The notes below the pieces were generated by a model. The model was not told where the DNA came from. It did no database searches and saw only the letters and a program-made list of their open reading frames with translations. The translations under genes were made by a program, and so were the position numbers. A DNA stretch of 64,000 nt, from positions 405,805-469,804 of the forward strand of contig JBAXHT010000001.1 of the NCBI GenBank assembly GCA_037138755.1, in the 5' to 3' direction. This stretch comes from Armatimonadota bacterium. Lineage in GTDB: Bacteria; Armatimonadota; Fimbriimonadia; Fimbriimonadales; Fimbriimonadaceae. Shown here in pieces: positions 43,110-50,279 of this stretch. Position 1 is the first letter of the stretch. Every line of letters begins with the position of its first letter.

Positions 43110-44605
43110 GCGTCACGGCCCTTCTTTTGGGCGCGAGCCTTCTCGCCCAGGAGACTCCTCGATTGCAATCGGAGATGCCTGTACCTCCGAAAAATCTGCC
43201 TCGCTGGCTCGACGGTCGCGGGGCGGATCACTTGTTTTATCGGACTGCTCCGTACAACTGGGCGATCAATCGGATCCCGGATTTTGCGAAGGACATGTTT
43301 GCCACGGGCGTTGGCCACGCCATGGCCTATGAAGCACTTGTTACGGGAAAACAACGAGAGCTGGAAGGCAAGACATTTGCGACGATCGACTACGTTCTGA
43401 GGCATCCGCCCTCAAAGCCAGTTGATGAGGCGGCGATCTCTCCGCGATTTGTTCAGAAGTTTGGCTACTTGGAGAAAGTATTTGACTGGGCGCACACACT
43501 GCACTTTCAGACCATCGATGTTTTCATGCACCCTGGCTGGACCGAAGCCCAGAAGGAAGCCGCGATCGAGCGGCTTTGGACGTTTTATTCGGCTGAGCCC
43601 TATGCTATCTCGGGTCTTCCGATGAACATGGAGTACTTGGATAGCTTCCCGTACAGCGGAGCATTTCGTCAGAACTATCCGAAGGTCAACGGTCTCTTCT
43701 GGGGTTACCACTGGCTCCAGACCGTGAACTACGACATGCTTTTCCGGGTTCCTGTAAGCGACCAAAAGCCACAGTACAGCTTGGTCGGCCAGAGATATCA
43801 CGAAACCGAGCTCTACAAAACGGATCGCGATTTCATGCCGATGACGGCGGAGATGAGCCCACGATTTGCTCGTCGCTTTCCTCAGATTGCCAACGCTTTT
43901 GACAATCTGCACATGCTTCACGACAACGTGAACGACATTCTTGCCCAGACCAATCTGTCGGATGCCGAGAAGGAGACACAGGTGAAGATCGCGATCTACC
44001 GCGTTCTGGATTCGACGCACAAAGGCGAAGAACCAGGCGACGGAGAACCAAGAACCGTGCATGACCACCGATTTCCAAATGGGATGCCCGGCATGGGAAT
44101 GATGGTGGGCAGTGATGAAGACACTATGTACATGTCCGGTATGGGCTGGATGGACATGAGCGGGTGCGCCCACTGCTCGATCTCCCTTCCTGAAGAGGGT
44201 CCGTGGGGAGCAACGGTTTCTGCCGAAGGCTGGACAATGACCGTGCGGTGCATGATGTGCGCTCGGGATATGGCCGCCGAGACTCCGGGGCGTGCCATTA
44301 TTAGGGCTGCCACCGAAGACGAGAATCGTCTCCTTGTGATGATCTCGGATGAAGAAGGAAACTGGAGCTCGAATATCAAGGGAATCGTGTTCTTGGAGGT
44401 CTTTGGCGAGCACCCGAACTGCTCGGTGTGGTCAAGGGTGTTCACCTCTCGATCTGCCTTCGACAAGTTTGTCGCAACCGTCCCCGAACTCAAAGGAGCG
44501 AAAGCACTGAGCCTCGAGGAGTGGGCCAAACTGAACCACGGAACTCCTGACACTTACACGAAGATTAACAAGCCAAACCCCTACCGAAAGGGTGGTGCAA
44601 AGTGA
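43106..44605 (+). CDS. Large exported protein with C-terminal NosL-like domain
   Basis: A 499-residue protein with a short signal-like start (SVTALLLGASLLAQ). Residues ~20-330 form a helical region with many Trp, Tyr and His that I do not recognise. A Met-rich segment (NGMPGMGMMVGSDEDTMYMS, residues ~325-345) follows. The C-terminal ~140 residues carry GCAHCS and RCMMCARDM (two CxxC pairs) and match the preceding 154-residue protein. The Met and Cys clusters suggest copper capture. It overlaps both neighbours by 4 nt. Confidence 0.6.
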   Translation: MSVTALLLGASLLAQETPRLQSEMPVPPKNLPRWLDGRGADHLFYRTAPYNWAINRIPDFAKDMFATGVGHAMAYEALVTGKQRELEGKTFATIDYVLRHPPSKPVDEAAISPRFVQKFGYLEKVFDWAHTLHFQTIDVFMHPGWTEAQKEAAIERLWTFYSAEPYAISGLPMNMEYLDSFPYSGAFRQNYPKVNGLFWGYHWLQTVNYDMLFRVPVSDQKPQYSLVGQRYHETELYKTDRDFMPMTAEMSPRFARRFPQIANAFDNLHMLHDNVNDILAQTNLSDAEKETQVKIAIYRVLDSTHKGEEPGDGEPRTVHDHRFPNGMPGMGMMVGSDEDTMYMSGMGWMDMSGCAHCSISLPEEGPWGATVSAEGWTMTVRCMMCARDMAAETPGRAIIRAATEDENRLLVMISDEEGNWSSNIKGIVFLEVFGEHPNCSVWSRVFTSRSAFDKFVATVPELKGAKALSLEEWAKLNHGTPDTYTKINKPNPYRKGGAK

Positions 44606-45369
44606 AGCACATTGGACCTGGAATCTGCGTTAGCCTTCTCGGTTCTGCAACGGCCTTTGGGAGCGATCATAACAATATCGACAAGGAGCGTCCGCTGCGA
44701 TTCGATGACGCTTACTCGATTGCTTATCGTTCGTTCGAGTTTCAGAGTGGATTCAGGCTAGACACGTTCAACCGGGAAAGACCCGTCTATAACTTCAGAA
44801 CGGAGGTTCAGTATGGCTTCGCCAAAAACAAGGACTTTTCCATCGGACTGGAGCCGTTTGTGAGTAATCAAAGTGGAAAGCTCATCGGGAACGTGCTGGA
44901 GCTGAGCTACTTCGAAGGAGTTTCAAGGGAGATTGGGAACAACCCAGCCTTTGGATATCGAATCGACGCGGGTCTGCCGGTCTCGGGTGGGAATGGAACC
45001 GAGTTTCGAGTGCGAGGAATTCTAACAAAAACTGTGAGCCACTACGACAGGCTCCACCTAAACGTCGATTTCTACAACTCGACATCGGGCTTAAGCAGTG
45101 AGCGATCAAAGCGGATAGGATTCATCCTTGGTTATTCCAATCCGGTGGGATATCCGACAAGTTTTGACCAAACTTTTTTGGCAGAGCTTGGCTTTGAGCA
45201 GGGGCGGCTGACCGGCTCAGGATATAACAGTTGGGTCGGATTGGGAATCCGAAGGCAACTCTCGGCGACCGGGGTTCTCGACCTTGGGGTTCAGCTTGAC
45301 CTGCAAGGAGCTGGTTCAGAGCCACTCTCACCGTTTCGGCTTTCGGTTGGTTACTCGAAGAGCTTCTGA
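44602..45369 (+). CDS. Outer-membrane beta-barrel candidate of the metal operon
   Basis: A 255-residue protein with a signal-like start (GPGICVSLLGSATAFG). Its body is made of alternating-hydrophobicity strands (FRTEVQYGFAKNKDFSIGLE; RIGFILGYSNPVGYP) and it ends in Phe (LSVGYSKSF), as outer-membrane proteins do. It overlaps the upstream gene by 4 nt, so it is likely the outer-membrane partner of the operon, similar in position to CopB in copper systems. Sequence relation to CopB is not evident. Confidence 0.65.
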   Translation: MKHIGPGICVSLLGSATAFGSDHNNIDKERPLRFDDAYSIAYRSFEFQSGFRLDTFNRERPVYNFRTEVQYGFAKNKDFSIGLEPFVSNQSGKLIGNVLELSYFEGVSREIGNNPAFGYRIDAGLPVSGGNGTEFRVRGILTKTVSHYDRLHLNVDFYNSTSGLSSERSKRIGFILGYSNPVGYPTSFDQTFLAELGFEQGRLTGSGYNSWVGLGIRRQLSATGVLDLGVQLDLQGAGSEPLSPFRLSVGYSKSF

Positions 45370-45373
45370 AATA

Positions 45374-45474
45374 TGAGAGACTGCTATCAAGCAAGCTCCA
45401 AGTTCACATTGAGAGACTTGTCGGAAGTTGCTTCGCAAGGGGCCAGGTCTCTCAATAGCCAGCGCGTCGGTAGA
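45374..45474 (+). repeat. GAGAC-core repeats and GTAGA motif before copy 3
   Basis: TGAGAGACT occurs at 45374-45382 and 45410-45418, and its inverse GGTCTCTCA at 45446-45454. GTAGATTCAAA starts at 45470, exactly 39 nt before the tRNA-derived copy and nearly identical to the GTAGATTCAAA before copy 2. Confidence 0.55.
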
Positions 45475-45508
45475 TTCAAATCAGAATTTTTGAACCTATT
45501 TTTCTTCA

Positions 45509-45553
45509 GTCCTATGGAGGGCGTCAGGGGTTCGAGTCCCTCCGGGGCCGCCA
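45509..45553 (+). repeat. tRNA-Arg 3'-half copy 3 (attachment-site repeat)
   Basis: 45 bp matching the tRNA 3' half at 43 of 45 positions (GTCCTATGG for GTCCTAAGG; GTCAGG for GTCGGG). The 5' half is missing. It separates cassette 2 from cassette 3. Confidence 0.85.
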
Positions 45554-45563
45554 AGATTTGAAC

Positions 45564-48077
45564 TTAGCGTGGTTTCGAAACAGGGGTCATAGTCGCCATC
45601 TGCATTCGAAAGAACCAATGTTTAGCAAGCTCGGCACACAAAACGTAGGAAGCCACAATGCCCAGCAATCCGCCAATCATCGGCACGGGGAGCTGAGTGA
45701 ATCCGAGGGAAATCGACAGAGCTGTAAACGGAAGGACAAGCACCGCAATGCAAGTAGCAATCGTGGTGAAGAGCAAAGCAATTGAAGGACGGGACTGGCC
45801 CAGCCAGCGCCGAGATCGAAAAACGAGCACGATCAAACTCGCAGAGATGACGGATTCCGTAAACCATGCCGTTCGAAAGACTTCTGGAGTGGTCTTGAGC
45901 CAAATCAACAATCCGAAAGTTGCAAAATCGAAGACCGAGCTGAGTAAGCCGAAAATTAGCATAAACCTTCGCAAAAATCCTAAATCCCACTTCTGCCGTT
46001 GCTGAAGCACCTCATCGTCCACGTTATCGCCCGCAATGGTCATTTCTGGGAGGTCTGTCAGAAGGTTAGTCAGAAGCACTTGCTTCGCGAGAAGTGGTAG
46101 GAACGGAATCAGAAGGCTTGCTCCGGCAAGACTGAACATGTTTCCGAAGTTCGCACTGGTTGCCATGAAGATGTACTTCATCGTGTTCGAAAACGTTCTC
46201 CGACCCTCCAGTACAGCACCGACGAGAACCCCAATATCTGGCTTCAACATAACGAAGTCGGCTGCTTCTTTGGCTACATCAGCGGCGTTGGCGACAGAGA
46301 TGCTTACGTCTGCACTGTGAAGGGCTGGACCGTCGTTGACTCCGTCGCCGATGTAACCCACAACAGAACCGCCTCGTTTGAGGGCCAAGATGATACGCTG
46401 CTTCTGACGTGGCTCTATTTCGGCAAAGACAGAGACGTTCTTGGCTCTCACCAGTAGAGCGTCATCTGAGAGTCCATCCAGCTCAGTACCAGTGATGAGT
46501 TGTCTGTTCAGGGCAAGGGTTGTTGCGATATAGGCGGCAACGTGTGCGTTGTCTCCTGTAATCATCTTGAGCTCAATTCCAATATCGGCAAGTCTCTTGA
46601 TCGTAGCAGCACTCTCCGCCCGGAGCGGATCATGGAGCAGGAGCATCCCCTCAAAGGTCATACGTACCTCGCTCATATCAGTCTGTTCAGACTCATTCGC
46701 TAGTTCGCGACTTGCAACACCAAGAACGCGAAAACCTTGTTCACTGAAGGTCTTAAAGCTGGCTTCGATCAAAGGTCGCACATCCGATATCTCAACCATC
46801 CCATTGGCCGTGCGCACCTCAGAGCAACATTCTAAAACTGTGATCAACGCTCCTTTCATGATGAGTGTAAGCGTTGCCTGAGAGCGAACCAAGACACTGA
46901 TTCGTTTTCGCTGGAAATCGTAAGGCGTTTCTCCCAACTTCTCATATCCCTGTTGAACCCCTGGAGATGCACTCTTTCGTAGGGCTTCATCAATTGGATT
47001 CACGTAGCCAGATTCAAAAATTGCGTTCAGCTGACTGAGTTTTAGCACGTTTGGCGAGTCGTTACTCAGTGCATCTACCGCTCGGGCCACTTCGACAGTG
47101 CCTAGAGTGAGAGTCCCAGTTTTATCCGAGCAAAGAACATCCATTGATCCAAAGTTTTCGATGGAGGACAGTCTCTTCACGATCACGCAATCTTTGGACA
47201 TCGCCATTGCGCCACGAGACAAGTTTAAGCTTACAATCGCTGGTAGAAGTTGAGGGGTGAGTCCCACCGCTAAGGCCAGGGAAAACATGAATGACTCAAG
47301 CACCGGCCGGTGGGCAATTAGATTCACCATCAGTACAAAGAGAGTCAAGAAGATCGTCAATTGAATGAGCATCGCTCCGAGCTGCTTGATCCCCTTTTGA
47401 AAGTCTCCCTCAGGACGCTTAAGACTAAGCGCACTTGCGATGCCGCCTAGTCTCGTGGCTGAGCCTACGTTTACGACAAGCATCTTGGCTCTCCCGCTAA
47501 CCACGTTTGTGCCCGCGAAGACCTGGTTTCCTGCGGACTCAACTGACTTTTCGACCGGAAAACTCTCACCAGTCAGACTAGATTGGTCTACGAAGAGTGA
47601 GTCTTCCTCGAGCAGCAAGCCATCACCCGGGATGACTGAGCCTGCCGATAAAATGGCAATATCGCCACGAACAACCGAGGTAAAAGGGACATCTTTTTCA
47701 CAACCATCTCTAAGCACCACGGCTTTTGTTTCCACGAGTTTCATCAGCTCTGCGACTTCGTTACCAGCTCTGAACTCTTGGACAAAACTCAACAAGCCAC
47801 TGGCCACAAGGATAAAGACGATAATGAGGCAGTCCGTCATCTCTCCAAAAAATGCACTCAAGATCGCAGCTACGATAAGCAGGATTTGGATGGGATTGAT
47901 GAATTGCGCAATGAGACCCAAAAAGATTGAATTAGATCTTCCACCGGGGCTGGGCAACTCTGAGTGTCGCCTCTCGGCCTCCTTAGTTGTCAGGCCCTCC
48001 GAAACCGTTTGGCAACGTCTCAACTGCTCCAGCACGTTCAAGGATGAATCTAGATCAGGAATATTGACTTTGTCCAT
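45564..48077 (-). CDS. mgtA: Magnesium-translocating P-type ATPase (MgtA/MgtB family)
   Basis: 837 residues from the ATG at 48077 (TTG 48155 would add 26 residues of unlikely sequence). The actuator domain has SLTGESFPVEK, the phosphorylation site is SDKTGTLT, and the nucleotide and hinge motifs are MKGA and GDGVNDGPALHSAD. The MgtA-specific NPIQ and ANFGNMFS segments and about ten transmembrane helices are present. The pump imports Mg2+ across the inner membrane. It is carried as single cargo in a tRNA-bounded cassette and lies 10 nt inside its boundary. Confidence 0.92.
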   Translation of the reverse strand: MDKVNIPDLDSSLNVLEQLRRCQTVSEGLTTKEAERRHSELPSPGGRSNSIFLGLIAQFINPIQILLIVAAILSAFFGEMTDCLIIVFILVASGLLSFVQEFRAGNEVAELMKLVETKAVVLRDGCEKDVPFTSVVRGDIAILSAGSVIPGDGLLLEEDSLFVDQSSLTGESFPVEKSVESAGNQVFAGTNVVSGRAKMLVVNVGSATRLGGIASALSLKRPEGDFQKGIKQLGAMLIQLTIFLTLFVLMVNLIAHRPVLESFMFSLALAVGLTPQLLPAIVSLNLSRGAMAMSKDCVIVKRLSSIENFGSMDVLCSDKTGTLTLGTVEVARAVDALSNDSPNVLKLSQLNAIFESGYVNPIDEALRKSASPGVQQGYEKLGETPYDFQRKRISVLVRSQATLTLIMKGALITVLECCSEVRTANGMVEISDVRPLIEASFKTFSEQGFRVLGVASRELANESEQTDMSEVRMTFEGMLLLHDPLRAESAATIKRLADIGIELKMITGDNAHVAAYIATTLALNRQLITGTELDGLSDDALLVRAKNVSVFAEIEPRQKQRIILALKRGGSVVGYIGDGVNDGPALHSADVSISVANAADVAKEAADFVMLKPDIGVLVGAVLEGRRTFSNTMKYIFMATSANFGNMFSLAGASLLIPFLPLLAKQVLLTNLLTDLPEMTIAGDNVDDEVLQQRQKWDLGFLRRFMLIFGLLSSVFDFATFGLLIWLKTTPEVFRTAWFTESVISASLIVLVFRSRRWLGQSRPSIALLFTTIATCIAVLVLPFTALSISLGFTQLPVPMIGGLLGIVASYVLCAELAKHWFFRMQMATMTPVSKPR

Positions 48078-48254
48078 TTGGGTAGTAGTCCACCTTAGCA
48101 TCTTTGATTGACTCAAGAGTTCTCCCAAAATGGCCAATAGACGGTTCAAAAACAATTACTAGTCGGATCAAAGCGGGATGATCTAAGCGCTTATCGGCAC
48201 CATCGATCAATGTGGAGACCCGCCGTTTACGGTTTACGAACGCTGAGTATAGAA

Positions 48255-48279
48255 GGAGACGTTCGGAGACGTTCGTAGA
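48255..48279 (+). repeat. Tandem GGAGACGTTC repeats and GTAGA motif before copy 4
   Basis: GGAGACGTTC occurs twice in tandem (48255-48264 and 48265-48274), immediately followed by GTAGA (48275-48279), which starts exactly 39 nt before the tRNA-derived copy. A third GGAGAC lies at 48214-48219. Confidence 0.6.
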
Positions 48280-48313
48280 GCTGAACAGCCGTTTTCAATG
48301 CAGTTTGTCTTCG

Positions 48314-48358
48314 GTTCCAAAGAGGGCGTCGGGGGTTCGAGTCCCTCCGGGGGCGCCA
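48314..48358 (+). repeat. tRNA-Arg 3'-half copy 4 (outermost attachment-site repeat)
   Basis: 45 bp with 41 matches to the tRNA 3' half; differences lie in the anticodon loop (GTTCCAAAG for GTCCTAAGG) and acceptor (GGGGGCGCCA for GGGGCCGCCA). The T-arm block is identical. It closes the array; chromosomal genes resume with the M23 peptidase. Confidence 0.8.
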
Positions 48359-48545
48359 AGGTTTTGTTTTGTCAATACTGGTACATGCTCGAAAAGTCTT
48401 AACTCATTTTTCACGCCGACTCGCCTTGTCAGCGAGGCAGTGTCGCACTTCCGGTTGCAAATTACTCACATTTTTCTCCAACCCCATAGAGGAGGAAGGC
48501 CGTTTGGAAACCACTAGCCGTACGTTTACAGGTAATCCTAGCGAG

Positions 48546-49379
48546 TTACTCAACCCACCTCATGAAGGTGAAGACCTCCGACAACTCCTCTCGCGTCAGC
48601 CGATTCCGGACCACCAACAGAGCCTTTGGCTCCATGCCTTTGCTGACCGCGGGAATCTTGCCGATCACTAGGCAGAAGTCACCGACCGAGGGCACCTTCT
48701 CGCACGAACTATATTTCAGAAATCGCCGTGTGAACTTAGAAATCCCCTTTGCGCTACCGGAAGAATCAACCGTCCCTGCAATGTCGATCTTCACGTAGTT
48801 CTTCTCCTGGTTCACCTCCCGAACTTCGCCGTCCCAGCGAATCTCATCTTCGTGCAACGGCACGAACTCAGGAAACTCTGGGTAATGAATCGACTCGGCT
48901 AAGTGAGTTGCTGTCATCAGAGAAGGTGCGGCATTGATCGCCCCAACATCCTTGAGCCAAAGCTCAAAGTGGAGGTGAGGTATCGTGTCTTCGGCATTCC
49001 CACTATCTCCCAGATAGGCAACAAATTGACCAGCCCGAACCGGGACTCCCGCCCACACCCCCGGCGCCATCGCATACTCGTCACCACCCAAACCGTCGTC
49101 GGTCCCCGGCGTGTCGTTGTTGATGTGATAGTAGTTTAGTGTCGTTCCATCCGGACACCGGATACCCGAACCATTCAGTGCCGAGCCGTACCAGACCCCA
49201 TCTCGAGCCGCCACCAACGGTCGCATCTTCTCAGCCGGCAAGTCCTGGCCAATATGCCTCCGAGCTCCGCCTTCCCGTTCCGCGCCCCAAGTATCCGTCC
49301 AGACAACCTTTCCCAAAACCGGAAAGGTCAACGGAACCTCCTGTCGCGCCAAAACCAACCCAGCCGTCCATGGCAACAT
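48546..49379 (-). CDS. M23-family metallopeptidase (LytM-like)
   Basis: A 277-residue protein with a hydrophobic N-terminus (LPWTAGLVLARQ). The M23 fold is marked by RHIGQDL (first zinc His and Asp) and HLHFELW (second His pair) with AGQFVAYLGDSGNA between. Such enzymes cut peptidoglycan cross-bridges, or have lost activity; the zinc residues here look intact. The last ~100 residues form an extra beta-rich domain. It has a TAGAAT hexamer 6 nt before its start and is divergent from the DUF1080 gene. Confidence 0.87.
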   Translation of the reverse strand: MLPWTAGLVLARQEVPLTFPVLGKVVWTDTWGAEREGGARRHIGQDLPAEKMRPLVAARDGVWYGSALNGSGIRCPDGTTLNYYHINNDTPGTDDGLGGDEYAMAPGVWAGVPVRAGQFVAYLGDSGNAEDTIPHLHFELWLKDVGAINAAPSLMTATHLAESIHYPEFPEFVPLHEDEIRWDGEVREVNQEKNYVKIDIAGTVDSSGSAKGISKFTRRFLKYSSCEKVPSVGDFCLVIGKIPAVSKGMEPKALLVVRNRLTREELSEVFTFMRWVE

Positions 49380-49385
49380 TCTTCT

Positions 49386-49391
49386 ATTCTA
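49386..49391 (-). promoter_or_regulatory. -10-like hexamer TAGAAT, leaderless start
   Basis: On the minus strand TAGAAT is followed by AGAAGA (6 nt) and the ATG at 49379 of the M23 peptidase gene. Confidence 0.4.
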
Positions 49392-49423
49392 AAGGAAATC
49401 CAAGCGAGTAAGATGGACAAACG

Positions 49424-50164
49424 ATGCTTTTCGCCCTCGCTTTAGCCCTTACTCAACCAGACGAGAAGTGGATCAAGCTCTTCAACGAGCGAAACTTAGC
49501 CGGTTGGAAGCCCAAGATCACTGGCTACAAATACGGCGAAAACTTCGGGAACACGTTTCGGGTGAAGGACAAAGCGATCCAGGTCGGCTATGAAGCCTAC
49601 GCGGACGGCTTCAACGGCCGCTTCGGACACCTGTTCTACAAAACGCCGTTCTCGAACTACATCCTGAAACTCGAATACCGATTCACCGGCGACCAGTGCA
49701 AAGGCGGCCCCGGCTGGGCATACCGCAACAGCGGAGTGATGATTCACGGCCAAGACCCTGCCACGATGGGCCTTAAACAAGAGTTCCCGGTCAGTGCCGA
49801 AGTCCAGATGCTGGGAGGCGATCCGACTGGGATCCGGCACACCGGCAACCTGTGCACCCCCGGCACCAACGTCGTGAGGAACGGCAAGCTGTGGACACCC
49901 CACTGCCTCGATTCAACATCCGAGACATTCCGGGGCGAGACTTGGGTGCAGCTAGAGGTCGAGGTTCACGGCTACGGCGAGGTCATTCACCGCGTTAATG
50001 GGGCCGAGGTCATGCGTTACGAGCAAATCCAGCTTGATCCAAACGATAACGATGCCAAGACACTGATCAAAAACGGTAACCTTAAGATTGAAGGTGGAAC
50101 GATCAGCCTCCAATCCGAGAGCCACCCGGTTGAGTTCCGCAACATCTTCCTGCGCAAGCTGTGA
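49424..50164 (+). CDS. DUF1080 (3-keto-disaccharide hydrolase family) protein
   Basis: A 246-residue exported protein ([11 protein letters not shown]). It has the DUF1080 pattern: [16 protein letters not shown] at the start, [34 protein letters not shown] and a final [20 protein letters not shown]. These jelly-roll domains are related to concanavalin-like lectins and include 3-keto-disaccharide hydrolases. They are abundant in Planctomycetes and related groups. Upstream TAAGAT lies 9 nt from the ATG. Confidence 0.85.
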   Translation: MLFALALALTQPDEKWIKLFNERNLAGWKPKITGYKYGENFGNTFRVKDKAIQVGYEAYADGFNGRFGHLFYKTPFSNYILKLEYRFTGDQCKGGPGWAYRNSGVMIHGQDPATMGLKQEFPVSAEVQMLGGDPTGIRHTGNLCTPGTNVVRNGKLWTPHCLDSTSETFRGETWVQLEVEVHGYGEVIHRVNGAEVMRYEQIQLDPNDNDAKTLIKNGNLKIEGGTISLQSESHPVEFRNIFLRKL

Positions 50165-50279
50165 ACTCCCGCCTTCAACTGGCCCTCAATCTATACAACA
50201 AAGTAAACTATCTCAGCGTAGAATTACGCAGAGCAAAGGTGATGCTGGTGATGCCAGGTGGACCCGCGCAGGATACAAC

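Larger units (their letters stand above)
40776..45553 (+). mobile_element. tRNA-anchored cassette 2 (metal-handling operon)
   Basis: About 4.8 kb bounded by 45-bp tRNA-derived repeats. It contains five co-directional genes from a leaderless promoter at 40850: a Cys-rich secreted protein, a His-repeat periplasmic protein, two NosL-like Cys proteins and an outer-membrane barrel candidate. The last four are coupled by 4-nt ATGA overlaps. No recombinase gene is present. Confidence 0.6.
45554..48358 (-). mobile_element. tRNA-anchored cassette 3 (Mg2+ P-type ATPase)
   Basis: About 2.8 kb with one gene, an MgtA-type ATPase oriented towards the tRNA, unlike the genes in cassettes 1 and 2. The distal repeat is the most diverged (41/45), so this is probably the oldest insertion. 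No recombinase is present. Confidence 0.55.

Noticed and set aside
45509-45553. Tandem tRNA-Arg gene duplications as an explanation of the repeats
   Set aside because: None of the three downstream copies has any trace of the acceptor 5' strand, D arm or 5' anticodon stem, and all begin at the same base; simple decay of full tRNA copies would not give this.
39061-48358. Integrase, transposase or excisionase gene inside the array
   Set aside because: All substantial reading frames in the three modules are accounted for by cargo genes; no recombinase-like sequence was recognised on either strand.
48480-48520. Possible fifth tRNA-Arg 3'-half copy around AGGAGGAAGGCC
   Set aside because: Matches only a few G-rich bases; there is no T-arm sequence and no GTAGA motif 39 nt upstream.
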